Shown: piece by piece, positions 24,651 through 33,337 of the stretch
Numbering within the stretch: the first letter of the stretch is position 1
Layout of the letters: every line of letters begins with the position of its first letter
From: JBBRHQ01 sp963720735
GTDB lineage: Bacteria; Actinomycetota; Thermoleophilia; Solirubrobacterales; 70-9
DNA length: 64,000 bases
Assembly (NCBI GenBank): GCA_963720735.1
Contig: CAVRGL010000003.1
Span: 47,762-111,761, forward strand
Direction: 5' to 3'
The notes under the pieces: generated by a model
The model's input: the letters and a program-made list of their open reading frames with translations, nothing else
Databases searched by the model: none
What the model was told of the DNA's origin: nothing
Position numbers and translations under genes: made by a program

Positions 24651-25520
24651 TCAGCCGGCCCGCCGGCGCTCGATCGAGCGGCTCATCGCCTCGACCTCGT
24701 TGAGCTCGGAGAAGTGGATCTCCGCGACCAACTCGCCGGCTCGCCGGCGCAGCTTCACCTCGTGGCCGATTGCGGCTTCGAGCCTCTCCGCCGCCTCCCC
24801 TATCGCCGCGGCCTCCTCGGCGCTGACGCGGACCGCTGACCGTCCTCCTCCAGGCTTTGGCTGGCCAGCCAGCTTGGCCCGCCTCTCGGTCTCGCGAACC
24901 GACCACCCGTGGCTCGCGGCCGAGCGCGCCAGGCGGCGGCGGTGGTCGTTGCCGCGGACGGTGAGCACAGCGCGGCCGTGACCCTCACTGAGCTCGCCGG
25001 ACTCCAGCATGGAGAGCGCCTCGTCGGGCAGGTCGAGGAGGCGGATCAGGTTGGACACCGCGGGGCGGCTGCGGCCCACCCGGCGTGCGAGGTCCTCCTT
25101 GGAGAGGCCGAGGTCCTCGACCAGGGCGGCGCAGGCCCGCGCCTCTTCGACCGGGTTGAGGTCCTCACGGACCATGTTCTCGATCAGCGCGGTCTGCAGG
25201 CGCTCGGCCTCGCCCGAGTCCCGGACCACCGCCGGCACCCGGTCCAGGCCGGCCTGCTGCGCGGCGCGCCAGCGCCGCTCGCCGGCGATCAGCTCATAGC
25301 TGCCGTCGGTGAGCGGGCGGACCAGCAGCGGCTGGACGACCCCGCTGACCTCGATCGAGGTGGCCAGCCCTGCGAGGGTCTCGGGGTCGAACCTGTTGCG
25401 CGGCTGGTTCGGGTTGGGCTTGATCAGCGAGACGGGGAGCTCGCGCAGCTCGGAGCCCTCCGAGTCCGGCTCAGGCAGGATCGCCGCCAATCCGCGCCCG
25501 ATGCCCCGGCGCTCAGCCAC
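24651..25520 (-). CDS. parB: Chromosome partitioning protein ParB
   Basis: A 289-residue ParB/Spo0J CTPase clamp that loads at parS sites near the origin. Present are GIGRGLAAILPE (6-17), the family N-terminal LIKPNPNQPR (32-41), the CTP/ParB box GERRWRA (80-86) and IENMVREDLNPVEEA (about 110-124), then a KorB-type helix-turn-helix (LSKEDLARRVGRSRPAVSN). The start was put at GTG 25520, which overlaps the parA stop by 8 bp and gives the standard AERRGIGRGL beginning. A longer reading adds 20 unrelated residues. Confidence 0.94.
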   Translation of the reverse strand: MAERRGIGRGLAAILPEPDSEGSELRELPVSLIKPNPNQPRNRFDPETLAGLATSIEVSGVVQPLLVRPLTDGSYELIAGERRWRAAQQAGLDRVPAVVRDSGEAERLQTALIENMVREDLNPVEEARACAALVEDLGLSKEDLARRVGRSRPAVSNLIRLLDLPDEALSMLESGELSEGHGRAVLTVRGNDHRRRLARSAASHGWSVRETERRAKLAGQPKPGGGRSAVRVSAEEAAAIGEAAERLEAAIGHEVKLRRRAGELVAEIHFSELNEVEAMSRSIERRRAG

Positions 25521-26271
25521 GCTCCGCCACCTCCTTGGCCAGCTCCCGGTAGGCGCTGGATCCGCGCGAGCCGGGGGCATGCTCGATCACCGGTGAGCCG
25601 TAGCTGGGGGATTCGGCGAGCTTGACGGTTCGGGGGATCACTGTGCGGAAGACGAGTTCGGGGAAGTGGTCTCGCAGCTCCCGCTCCACATCCTTGGCGA
25701 GGCGGGTGCGCTCGTCGTGCATGGTGATCAGCAGACCCGACAGCTCCAGCGACGGGTTGAGCTCGCGGCGGATCAGCGAGAGCGTGTCGAGGAACTGGAC
25801 CAGTCCCTCCAGCGCGAGGTACTCCGCCTGGACCGGGACGATCACCCTCTCGGCCGCGGCGAGAGCATTGACCGTGATCGGCCCCAGCGACGGGGGGCAG
25901 TCGAGCAGCGTGAAGGCGAAGCGGTCCCGGACCGGGCCGAGGCGACCCCGCAGGCGGGTCTCCGAGCCCTCGATCCGCGGCAGCTCGACCGAGGCGCCGG
26001 CCAGGTCGCGGGAGGCGGGAACGAGCCAGAGGTTGTCGGGCCCGGCCGGGCGTGCGGCCTCTGCCACCGAGACCTCCCCGACCAGGCAGTCGTAGGAGGA
26101 CGGGCTCGCCTCGCGGTCGCCCCCCAGGGCCACGGTCGCGTTGCATTGCGGGTCGAGATCGACGATCAGGGTCTGCTGCCCGGTGGCGGCGAGACAGGCG
26201 GCCATGTTGACGGCGGTCGTCGTCTTGCCGACGCCGCCCTTCTGGTTGGCGACCGCGTAGACCGCCCCCAT
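25513..26271 (-). CDS. parA: Chromosome partitioning ATPase ParA
   Basis: A 252-residue deviant-Walker ParA/Soj ATPase. KGGVGKTT (11-18) carries the signature lysine, VDLDPQ (37-42) is the A' motif and LLDCPPSLG (about 122-130) the Walker B. It acts with ParB to move the origins apart. It sits in the usual rsmG-parA-parB order beside oriC, 58 bp after rsmG. Length is typical of the chromosomal class without an N-terminal DNA-binding domain. Confidence 0.95.
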   Translation of the reverse strand: MGAVYAVANQKGGVGKTTTAVNMAACLAATGQQTLIVDLDPQCNATVALGGDREASPSSYDCLVGEVSVAEAARPAGPDNLWLVPASRDLAGASVELPRIEGSETRLRGRLGPVRDRFAFTLLDCPPSLGPITVNALAAAERVIVPVQAEYLALEGLVQFLDTLSLIRRELNPSLELSGLLITMHDERTRLAKDVERELRDHFPELVFRTVIPRTVKLAESPSYGSPVIEHAPGSRGSSAYRELAKEVAERG

Positions 26272-26329
26272 CCCTATCCGTCCGTGCTTCGGTCGTTCAC
26301 GCCGTCGTCGCCAGCCATCCGCCGCCAGC

Positions 26330-27040
26330 TTAGTCAGCGCGGCGGCGCGCTCCAGAGCCGCCGGCCGGGCGCTTCTTCGCCAGCCCTGGGCGTCGCGGCA
26401 GCCGGCTCGGGGTCGGCCCGCTCTTGCGCAGCACGTGCAGGTGGCGGTGGCGGCTGGCCGCGAACGGCGCGACCGCGATCACCGCCTCGGCGCGCATTGC
26501 CAGCGAGTCCTGGGCCGCCGCCAGCTCCTTCTCCTCGCCGGGATCGCGCCGCCCCTTCCAGGCGACAAGGACGCCCCCCTCGGCGAGCAGCGGCGACGCC
26601 AGCTCGGCGAGGGTGGAGAGGCGGCCGACGGCGCGGGCCGTCACCGCCTCATAGGCCTCGCGCCCCTCGCCCGCAGCCAGCTCCTCGGAGCGGCAGCAGC
26701 GAATCGCGGCGTTGGCGATCCCTGCCTGCTCGACCGCCAGCCGCATGAACCGGCACTTGCGCTCCACCGACTCGATCAGGTCGACCCTCGCCTCGGCGAG
26801 GGCCACGGCCAGAGGGATCCCCGGAAACCCCGCTCCGGATCCGACGTCGGCTATCCGCTCGGCCCTCGCGAGGTCTGTGACCTCGAGCCCGCAGAGGCTG
26901 TCGGCGACGTGCACGCCCCAGGCGCGGGCGGGATCCTTGACCGAGCTGACCGAGGCCGGCTCGGCAGCCAGCAGCTCGAGCACCCGATCGAGGGCCCGGC
27001 GCTGAGCCGGTCCCATCCGCGGCGGGCCGCCGGCGCTCAC
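26330..27040 (-). CDS. rsmG: 16S rRNA (guanine527-N7)-methyltransferase RsmG
   Basis: A 236-residue SAM-dependent methyltransferase, with VGSGAGFPG (66-74) as the SAM loop and ARAVGRLSTLAELASPLL matching the family middle. It methylates G527 of 16S rRNA, a position that affects streptomycin sensitivity. GTG 27040 overlaps the jag stop by 4 bp. The C-terminal 25 residues are a basic tail beyond the usual domain. Confidence 0.93.
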   Translation of the reverse strand: MSAGGPPRMGPAQRRALDRVLELLAAEPASVSSVKDPARAWGVHVADSLCGLEVTDLARAERIADVGSGAGFPGIPLAVALAEARVDLIESVERKCRFMRLAVEQAGIANAAIRCCRSEELAAGEGREAYEAVTARAVGRLSTLAELASPLLAEGGVLVAWKGRRDPGEEKELAAAQDSLAMRAEAVIAVAPFAASRHRHLHVLRKSGPTPSRLPRRPGLAKKRPAGGSGARRRAD

Positions 27041-27519
27041 CCGGGGAGCAGCGGGGCGACCATCACGCAGCGGTTGGGCTCGTCGCCCTCGCTGTAGGTC
27101 TCGATCCCCGCCCGTTCCTTCAGGTGCTCGTGGACCACGCGGCGCTCCTGGGCGCTCATCGGGTCCATCTCGATCGGCCGCCCCCCCGACTCGGCCTGCT
27201 CCGCCGCCCGGTCCGCCCGGGCGATCAGGGTCTCACGGCGACGCTCGCGGTAGCCGGCAGCATCGACGATGACCCGCTTTCGCTCCCGCATCCCGAGAAA
27301 TGCGGCCTGGTAGCAGAGCAGCTGGAGCGCGTCGATCGTCTGCCCGCGGCGGCCGATCAGCAGGCCGTAGTCGTCATCGCCTTCGACCGAGGCGAGGATC
27401 GTGTCCTCGTCCTCGCTGAGCTCCACCTCGCCGTTCAGATCGAGCTCGTCGAGCACCCGCTCGACGAGCTCCCGGACCCGCTCGGCAGGCTCCTCCGGCC
27501 ATTCCGAATCAACCGCCAC
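27037..27519 (-). CDS. jag: Jag/KhpB-type RNA-binding protein (KH plus R3H)
   Basis: A 160-residue protein. A type II KH domain with LLIGRRGQTIDALQLL (53-68) is followed by an R3H domain (about 118-157, SAQERRVVHEHLKE). The N-terminal Jag_N domain found in firmicute proteins is absent, which is usual for actinobacteria. It is thought to bind RNA and influence cell division and envelope growth. It lies between yidC and rsmG as in most bacteria. Confidence 0.92.
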   Translation of the reverse strand: MAVDSEWPEEPAERVRELVERVLDELDLNGEVELSEDEDTILASVEGDDDYGLLIGRRGQTIDALQLLCYQAAFLGMRERKRVIVDAAGYRERRRETLIARADRAAEQAESGGRPIEMDPMSAQERRVVHEHLKERAGIETYSEGDEPNRCVMVAPLLPG

Positions 27520-27564
27520 GCCCGAACCCTAATGCTCGGCGGGGCACCGCGGCGCCACGGCACC

Positions 27565-28320
27565 TCAGCGGCGTTTCTTCTTCTTTCGCGGCGGGGGCGG
27601 GGGCGGTTTGGCGGCGGCCGCCACAGCGCCGGTGGGGACGGTTGGCGCCGGGACCACCCGCTGGATCACGTACTGCTGGCCGATCGTCCAGACGTTGGTG
27701 GTGATCCAGTAGAGGACCAGCCCCGCCGGGAAGGTGATGACGAAGGGGACGAAGACGAACGGCAGGATCATCATCATCCGCCGCTGGGTCTTGTCGGCGG
27801 TGACCGACATGACCAGGCCGGAGATCAGCTGCGTGCCGACGTAGAGAATCAGCAGGACCGCGAGCTCGGCGCCGGTGGCCTTCGCGGTCAGGTCGGGGAT
27901 GAACAGGAAGGACGCCTGACTGCCGCAGTGACCGGCCGTGCAGCCCATGTCGGCCGGGAGCTCGTGGCGCAGCGTGTAGAACAGGGTGATGAACACCGGA
28001 AGCTGCGCCACCAGCGGGATGCAGGAGGCGAACGGGTTGACGTTGTTCTCCTGGTAGAACTTCATCATCTCCTGCTGCATCCGCTGACGGTCGTTCTTGT
28101 ACTTGGCCTGAAGCTCCTTGATCTGGGGCTGTAGCGCCTGCATCGCCCGCATCCCCTTGAGCTGCTTGTAGGTGAGTGGGATCAGGAGCGCCCGGGTGAC
28201 GATCGTCAGGGCGATGATCGCCCCGCCCCAGCTGAGCCCGACATCGTCGTGGAAGAACTGAAGGACGCCGTTGGCGATATTGATCAGCGGCTGCAGGATG
28301 TTGGCGATCAGCGGAGTCAT
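27565..28320 (-). CDS. yidC: Membrane protein insertase YidC
   Basis: A 251-residue YidC/Oxa1 insertase. IVTRALLIPLTYKQLKGMR (about 40-58) carries the conserved arginine in the hydrophilic groove and leads into a charged cytosolic hairpin (QPQIKELQAKYKNDRQRMQQ). Four further spans follow. The C-terminus is a proline run followed by a lysine/arginine cluster, likely for ribosome contact. The large N-terminal periplasmic domain of Gram-negative YidC is absent. A CTAGHC loop between spans is unusual and might hold a disulfide. It overlaps yidD by 4 bp. Confidence 0.94.
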   Translation of the reverse strand: MTPLIANILQPLINIANGVLQFFHDDVGLSWGGAIIALTIVTRALLIPLTYKQLKGMRAMQALQPQIKELQAKYKNDRQRMQQEMMKFYQENNVNPFASCIPLVAQLPVFITLFYTLRHELPADMGCTAGHCGSQASFLFIPDLTAKATGAELAVLLILYVGTQLISGLVMSVTADKTQRRMMMILPFVFVPFVITFPAGLVLYWITTNVWTIGQQYVIQRVVPAPTVPTGAVAAAAKPPPPPPRKKKKRR

Positions 28321-28592
28321 CGGGCACCCGCCTCACCGTGGTGGACGGCCGGATCGACCGGTCCGGTCCGCAACGTGAACCGGGAGGGGACCGGGTCGAA
28401 GCCGCCGCGGCTGAACGGGTTGCAGCGCAGCAGGCGCCAGCATGCGAGCAGTGAGCCGCGCAGAAGGCCGAAGCGACGGATCGACTCTGCCGCATAGGCG
28501 GAGCAGGTCGGCTCATAGCGACAGCGGCGCGGCATTGCAGGCGAGACCCAGCGCTGGTAGGCGCGGATCGGGGTCAGGGCCAGCCGTTTCAC
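28317..28592 (-). CDS. yidD: Membrane protein insertion efficiency factor YidD
   Basis: A 91-residue protein with the family core YQRWVSPAMPRRCRYEPTCS (12-31), SAYAAESIRRFG and the LLRCNPFSRGGFDPVP end. It is thought to help YidC-dependent insertion. It starts at GTG 28592 and overlaps both rnpA and yidC by 4 bp, so rnpA, yidD and yidC are translated as a coupled unit. Confidence 0.93.
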   Translation of the reverse strand: MKRLALTPIRAYQRWVSPAMPRRCRYEPTCSAYAAESIRRFGLLRGSLLACWRLLRCNPFSRGGFDPVPSRFTLRTGPVDPAVHHGEAGAR

Positions 28593-28978
28593 GTCGAACG
28601 CTCCTCGCCCGCCTGCTCGCCCGCCAGCGCTTCCACGATGCAGCCGCGCACAGCGTCCGTCCCGCCGTCCGCGACCAGGGTGCCGATCTCCGGGCGGGCG
28701 ACGAGGACGAAGTCGTGATCGGGGGGCAGTTCCTCGGCGAGGCCCCAGAATGCCTCGCGCAGCGCCCGCTTGACGCGGTTGCGCTCGACCGCACCGCCGA
28801 CCTTGCGGCTCACCGAAACCCCCAGCCGGACGTCCTCGGCGTCGGTCTCGCCGCGGGGGAAGCTGTACAGCACCAGATAGCGGGTCGCCGTCGAGGTCCC
28901 GTCCCGGTAGACGCGGTCGAAGTCCCCACTCCGCGACAGGCGCCGACGCTTCCGCGCCCCGGCGTCGCCAGCTGCCAT
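28589..28978 (-). CDS. rnpA: Ribonuclease P protein component
   Basis: A 129-residue RnpA protein with LGVSVSRKVGGAVERNRVKR (about 52-71), the RNR signature that binds the RNase P RNA. It completes the 5' processing enzyme for tRNAs such as the one at 24531. The gene lies two bases after rpmH and overlaps yidD. The C-terminus after about residue 105 is divergent. Confidence 0.93.
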   Translation of the reverse strand: MAAGDAGARKRRRLSRSGDFDRVYRDGTSTATRYLVLYSFPRGETDAEDVRLGVSVSRKVGGAVERNRVKRALREAFWGLAEELPPDHDFVLVARPEIGTLVADGGTDAVRGCIVEALAGEQAGEERST

Positions 28979-28980
28979 CG

Positions 28981-29115
28981 TTACGCGGTCAGGCGCTTGC
29001 GGCCCTTACGGCGCCGGCGCTTGATGATCGCCCGACCTCCGCGGGTACGCATGCGGGCGCGGAACCCGTGGGTCCGGGCTCGCTTGCGCTTCTTCGGCTG
29101 GTAGGTGCGCTTCAT
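28981..29115 (-). CDS. rpmH: 50S ribosomal protein L34
   Basis: A 44-residue, very basic protein beginning MKRTYQPKKRKRARTHGF, the invariant L34 start. A longer open frame exists upstream but does not fit L34, so the start is ATG 29115. It is the first gene of the minus-strand rpmH-rnpA-yidD-yidC-jag-rsmG-parAB series and diverges from dnaA. Confidence 0.97.
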   Translation of the reverse strand: MKRTYQPKKRKRARTHGFRARMRTRGGRAIIKRRRRKGRKRLTA

Positions 29116-29131
29116 CGGTCGGTGTCGCGGC

Positions 29132-29137
29132 AGTATA
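29132..29137 (-). promoter_or_regulatory. Probable -10 element of rpmH
   Basis: TATACT on the minus strand, 5 of 6 matches to the consensus, lies 17 bases before the rpmH start and would give a leader of only about ten bases. No strong -35 is seen. The rest of the 200-bp rpmH-dnaA gap shows no clear DnaA boxes. Confidence 0.45.
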
Positions 29138-29318
29138 CGGACGCCCCCAGCGCGCGTCGGCCGCCGCTCCGGGCCGCCTCTGAATCTTTTCTTCGGCAAT
29201 TGCGGAAGGCCCGATCGGGCCTGCTCGAGCCGCCGCTATGGTCGGCCGCGGCCCGGAAGAAGCGCGCCCCGGGCGGGCGCCCACCGGGGCGATCAAGACC
29301 GACGGAAGGGCAGCCCGA

Positions 29319-30677
29319 GTGCAGAAACCCTCAGATCCACCGAGCCCCGGCAGCCGGGCCGCCGAGGGGTTCGAGGGGGATCTGGACGAAATCTGGGCGG
29401 CAGCCCGCGAGCACCTGCGGGCCTCCGTGCCGGAGTCGACCTTTCGCATCTGGCTCGAGCCGCTGCGCCCGCTGGCGGTCCGGGGGGGCACCCTGGAGCT
29501 CGCAGCACCCGACGGGATCCGGACCTGGGCAGAGCGCCGCTACGGTGGCCTGATCCGAAGCGCCGTCTCGGCGGCCGACGAGCGGCTCGTCGAGGTCAGC
29601 TTCAGCGCCTCCGCCTCGCGCGGGGAGCCCTCGCCCGAGGCGCCGCTCGAACCTGCCCGAAACCCCCAGTACGTGTTCGAGCGCTTCGTGATCGGTGACG
29701 GCAACCGGCTCGCCCACGCGGCGGCCCTGGCGGTCGCCGAGGCCCCCGGCGAGGCCTACAACCCGCTCTTCCTGCACGGGCCACCCGGGCTCGGCAAGAC
29801 CCACTTGCTGACCGCAATCGCCCACTACCTCAACGACCATGCCCCGGAGCTCAACGTCCGCTACACGACGGCCGAGGGCTTCACCAACGAGTTCGTCGCC
29901 TCGCTTCAGTGCGCCGGCAGCGAGGCCTTCAAGCGCCGCTACCGCGACCTCGACGTGCTGCTGATCGACGACGTCCAGTTCCTCGAGGGCAAGCATCACA
30001 CCGAGGAGGAGTTCTTCCACACCTTCAACGCCTTGTATGAGTCGGGCAGCCAGCTGGTCCTCTCCGCCGATCGCATCCCCGCAGAGCTCTCCGAGCTGGC
30101 TCGCCGCCTCCGCGATCGCTTCGAATGGGGTCTGACGGTCGAGGTCGGAGCACCCAACCTGGCGATGAGACTCGCCGTGCTGCGCCGGCTCGTCCGGGAA
30201 TCCGGTATCGAGATCTCCGACCGCGACGCGCTGGCCGAGCTCGCGGCACGGATCGACGCCAACGTGCGCCAGCTTCACGGCGCCCTGACCAGGACGCTCG
30301 CCCATGCTTCGCTGATGGCCCGGCCGCTGAGCCGCGAGCTCGTCGCCGAGGTGATCCCCGCCTCCGGCCCTCCCCCCAGCCGGCTTGCTCCCGAAGAGAT
30401 CCAGGCGCGGGTCGCCGAGTCATTCTCGGTCTCCCGGGCCGAGCTTCTGGGCACCAGCCGGGCCGCCACCCCCCTGCGGGCCCGCCAGGTCGCCATCTAC
30501 CTGACCCGAGAGCTGACCGACCTCTCGATGCCGCAGATCGGCCGTCTCTACGGGGGACGCGATCACACCACCGTGCTCAACTCGATCCGCCGGGTCGAAG
30601 CGGCGATCGCCGAGGACCCGGTTCTCCACAGGCGGGTCGAGGAGCTCCTCGAGACGATCCAGAAGCCTCCCGGGTGA
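29319..30677 (+). CDS. dnaA: Chromosomal replication initiator DnaA
   Basis: A 452-residue AAA+ initiator. Domain I holds WAAAREHLRASVPESTFRIW (about 26-45), then a linker. The AAA+ domain has Walker A GPPGLGKT (154-161) and Walker B VLLIDDVQF. Domain IV holds the DnaA signature YGGRDHTTVLNSIRRVE near the C-terminus for box recognition. GTG 29319 is preferred because GGAAGGG precedes it by about eight bases; an upstream GTG/ATG-type start at 29238 would add 27 unconserved residues. Confidence 0.95.
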   Translation: MQKPSDPPSPGSRAAEGFEGDLDEIWAAAREHLRASVPESTFRIWLEPLRPLAVRGGTLELAAPDGIRTWAERRYGGLIRSAVSAADERLVEVSFSASASRGEPSPEAPLEPARNPQYVFERFVIGDGNRLAHAAALAVAEAPGEAYNPLFLHGPPGLGKTHLLTAIAHYLNDHAPELNVRYTTAEGFTNEFVASLQCAGSEAFKRRYRDLDVLLIDDVQFLEGKHHTEEEFFHTFNALYESGSQLVLSADRIPAELSELARRLRDRFEWGLTVEVGAPNLAMRLAVLRRLVRESGIEISDRDALAELAARIDANVRQLHGALTRTLAHASLMARPLSRELVAEVIPASGPPPSRLAPEEIQARVAESFSVSRAELLGTSRAATPLRARQVAIYLTRELTDLSMPQIGRLYGGRDHTTVLNSIRRVEAAIAEDPVLHRRVEELLETIQKPPG

Positions 30678-30724
30678 GGATGGCAGCCGTTCGGAGTGTA
30701 AGAATCAGCCGCGGCGGGCACAGC

Positions 30725-30733
30725 CTGTCCACA
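30725..30733 (+). promoter_or_regulatory. DnaA-box-like site
   Basis: CTGTCCACA, one mismatch from TTGTCCACA, the form favoured in GC-rich actinobacteria. Confidence 0.55.
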
Positions 30734-30778
30734 GCCCGCTAGTCGCTCTATGAAGCGAAATCTCCCCGCTCCGCCGCA

Positions 30779-30787
30779 GTATCCACA
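30779..30787 (+). promoter_or_regulatory. DnaA-box-like site
   Basis: GTATCCACA, one mismatch from the consensus TTATCCACA, next to the AT-rich patch. Confidence 0.6.
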
Positions 30788-30821
30788 ACCCCTAATCCAA
30801 CTCAATTAAGGCATTGGTGAT

Positions 30822-31928
30822 TTGAAGCTTTCAACGAAACGCCAGGAACTGGTGGAGAGGCTCTCGGTCGTCTCGAGGGTCGCCTCCAACCGGGCCGCCA
30901 CCCAGGCTCTCAGCGGGGTCCATCTCAACGCCCGCGACGGCGAGGTGAAGCTCCGGGCGACCGATCTCGAGATGGGCATCGAGACGTCGCTCGATGCCGA
31001 GGTGGAGGGCGAGGGCGAATTCCTGCTGCCGGGCCGGCTGCTCTCGGAGGTGGCACGTTCCCTGGCAGGCGACTCGGTCGAGATCGAGCCGCGCAGCGCC
31101 GAGCGCGACGTCGAGATCACCTCCGCCGGGTCGAGGTTCCACCTGCGGACGCTGCCGGCCGAGGACTTCCCCCGCTTCCCGGAGCCCGCGGGCGAGCCAC
31201 TGCGGATCCCATCCAAGGTGCTGACCGAGACCGTCGAGATCGTCGCGCGGGCGGCTTCGCGCGACGACATGCGCCCTGTGTTGACCGGCGTCTTCGTCAC
31301 CGCTTCGGGCAGCGAAATGACCATGGTCGCGACCGATTCCTACAGGCTGAGCTTTCGTCGCGCCGAGGTCGAAGGCGGGATCGGCGGCGACCTGGAGGCG
31401 AACATCCCGGCCCGCGCCCTGCGCGAGCTGGGACGGATTCTCACGGCCGGCTCGGAGGAGAGCGCCGAGGTCTCCCTGCTGCAGAACCAGGCTGTCTTCC
31501 GCGCCGGCGGCGTGATCCTCAACACTCGCCTGATCGAAGGCCAGTTCCCCAACTACAAGCAGCTCCTGCCCGAGTCCTACGAGCACGACGTCCGCCTACC
31601 GCGGGTCGAGTTCCTCGATGTGACCAGGCGGATCAGCCAGCTGGCGCAACGCAACGCGCCCCTGAAGCTCTCGCTCTCGCCGGGCGAGCTGACAGTGGCC
31701 GCCGAGACGCCCGAGGTCGGCGATGCCAGCGAGTCGATGCCGGCGGCATTCGAGGGCGAGCCGCTGGAGATCGGCTTCAACCCGGAATTCCTCAAGGACG
31801 GGATCGACAGCGTCGAGGGGGAGGAGGTGCTGCTGCGCCTGATCTCCCCGCTCCGCCCGGGTCTGCTGCAGCCGGTCGACAACGAGGACTTCCGCTATCT
31901 GGTGATGCCGATCCGGCTCAACGTCTGA
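30822..31928 (+). CDS. dnaN: DNA polymerase III sliding clamp (beta subunit)
   Basis: A 368-residue three-domain clamp. The LKLSTKRQELVERL start, the middle VATDSYRLSFRR and the C-terminal RPLQPVDNEDFRYLVMPIRLN-like ending (read as LLQPVDNEDFRYLVMPIRL) are standard. The start codon is TTG 30822, with only a weak AAGG about ten bases upstream. It follows the putative origin and precedes recF by nine bases. Confidence 0.95.
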   Translation: MKLSTKRQELVERLSVVSRVASNRAATQALSGVHLNARDGEVKLRATDLEMGIETSLDAEVEGEGEFLLPGRLLSEVARSLAGDSVEIEPRSAERDVEITSAGSRFHLRTLPAEDFPRFPEPAGEPLRIPSKVLTETVEIVARAASRDDMRPVLTGVFVTASGSEMTMVATDSYRLSFRRAEVEGGIGGDLEANIPARALRELGRILTAGSEESAEVSLLQNQAVFRAGGVILNTRLIEGQFPNYKQLLPESYEHDVRLPRVEFLDVTRRISQLAQRNAPLKLSLSPGELTVAAETPEVGDASESMPAAFEGEPLEIGFNPEFLKDGIDSVEGEEVLLRLISPLRPGLLQPVDNEDFRYLVMPIRLNV

Positions 31929-31937
31929 GCCGCGCCG

Positions 31938-33038
31938 ATGCTGCTCACCAGCGTGATCGCCCGGCCGCTGCGGAGCCTCGCAGCCACCGAGGTCCCCCTC
32001 GAGGACGGCGTCACCGCGGTGCTCGGCGCGAATGGCTCGGGCAAGACGAACCTGCTGGAGGCGCTCTACTTCGCCCTCACCGGGCGCTCCTTTCGCACCT
32101 CCGATCGGCGCGAGCTGATCCCCTTCTCGGAGCCGTTCGCCCTGGCCGAGGCTACTGTCCGCGATGAAGACGGCACGGAGCGCTGCTTCCTGGCCTCGGT
32201 CAGCCGTGCGGAGGGACGCCGTCATCTGCTCGACGGCAGCGCCGTCGACTCCACCACCGCAGCCCGCAACCGCCCGCCGGTCGCCGTCTTCGCGCCCGAT
32301 CGCCTGGCGCTCGTCAAGGGACCCCCGGCCGAGCGTCGCGCTCACCTCGACCGCTTCGCCGCTGTTCGCTGGGTCTCCCGTGCCGGCCTGCGGCAGCGGT
32401 TCGGTCAGGCTCTGGCGCAGCGAAACGCCCTCCTGCAGCGGGCCGCAGGCGCGGGCGGGGCAGCCGCGGGCGACCTCGACTCCTGGGATGCGACCCTGGC
32501 CGAGGCCTCGGCGCCGCTGATCTCAGCGCGCTCGGAAGCGATCGCCGAGCTGGCCCCCCACTTCGCCGTAGCCGCAGCCGAGCTCGGCCTCGAGGCGCCG
32601 GCATCGATCGAGTACGCACCCCGCGCAGAGGGAAGCGCCGAGGAGCTGAAGGCGGGCCTCCTCGAGCGGCGCGAGGCCGATCTGCGCCTCGGTCGCACCT
32701 CGTGGGGCCCTCACCTCGACGAGGTGCGGATCTGTCTCGAGGAGCACCCGATCCGCCGCTATGGCTCGCAGGGCCAGCAGCGGTTGGCACTCCTCGCCCT
32801 GCTGTTCGCCGAGCGGGAGGCGCTGATGCGCTCCCACGGCAGGCCGCCGTTGATGCTCCTGGACGACGTCATGAGCGAACTCGACGCCCCTAGGCGGGAG
32901 CTGCTCTCTTCCCGGCTCGAGCGTGGCGGGCAGGCGCTGATCACGGCGACCGAGGCAGGCACCGTGCCGGGGCATCTCGCGGCCGAGGCAGTGTGGATGC
33001 CGGCAGCTCATCGCCGGCCGACGGTGGCGGCCGCCTGA
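31938..33038 (+). CDS. recF: DNA replication and repair protein RecF
   Basis: A 366-residue SMC-like ATPase that helps load RecA at gaps. Walker A GANGSGKT is at 30-37, the signature YGSQGQQRLALLALL near 274-288 and Walker B LMLLDDVMSELD near 306-317. Its stop overlaps the next start as TGATG, coupling it to the DciA-like gene. Confidence 0.95.
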   Translation: MLLTSVIARPLRSLAATEVPLEDGVTAVLGANGSGKTNLLEALYFALTGRSFRTSDRRELIPFSEPFALAEATVRDEDGTERCFLASVSRAEGRRHLLDGSAVDSTTAARNRPPVAVFAPDRLALVKGPPAERRAHLDRFAAVRWVSRAGLRQRFGQALAQRNALLQRAAGAGGAAAGDLDSWDATLAEASAPLISARSEAIAELAPHFAVAAAELGLEAPASIEYAPRAEGSAEELKAGLLERREADLRLGRTSWGPHLDEVRICLEEHPIRRYGSQGQQRLALLALLFAEREALMRSHGRPPLMLLDDVMSELDAPRRELLSSRLERGGQALITATEAGTVPGHLAAEAVWMPAAHRRPTVAAA

Positions 33039-33337
33039 TGGGCCGGCTCGCCCCGCGCCCCGCGGCTGAGGCGATCAGGGTGGCCCGCGAGCGTGCCGCG
33101 CCGGCGACCGTGCTCGCGGCGACCCAGTCGGTTTGGGTCGCCGCCGTCGGGCACACCCTCGCCGCCGCCGCCGAACCGGTCTCCGAGCGCGGCGGCACCG
33201 TGACGGTTCGCTGTGAGAGCTCGGTCTGGGCCCAGGAGCTGGAGATGATGGGCCCGCAGCTGATCGCCCGACTGCGCGAGCGGCTCGGCGCGACGGCGCC
33301 GCGGGAGCTGAAGTTCGAGACCGGGTCCAGGGCTTAG
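33038..33337 (+). CDS. DciA-like (DUF721) protein
   Basis: A 99-residue DUF721 protein with the pattern VWVAAVG (about 30-36), VRCESSVWAQELEMMGPQLI (about 62-81) and a conserved LKFE near the end. DciA is the ancestral loader of the replicative helicase DnaB, and DUF721 proteins sit between recF and gyrB in actinobacteria. It starts at ATG 33038, coupled to recF. The N-terminal part is short compared with mycobacterial members. Confidence 0.82.
   Translation: MGRLAPRPAAEAIRVARERAAPATVLAATQSVWVAAVGHTLAAAAEPVSERGGTVTVRCESSVWAQELEMMGPQLIARLRERLGATAPRELKFETGSRA

Larger units (their letters stand above)
30678..30821. other. Putative replication origin (oriC) in the dnaA-dnaN gap
   Basis: The 144-bp gap holds two DnaA-box-like 9-mers, with a third in the dnaA 3' end (TTCTCCACA, 30622-30630). 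It also has an AT-rich patch at about 30791-30811 (AATCCAACTCAATTAAGG) that could be the unwinding element. Position between dnaA and dnaN, with par genes nearby, is the usual actinobacterial oriC location. The number of boxes is low for an actinobacterial origin, so further weak boxes may extend into dnaA or dnaN. Confidence 0.6.
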
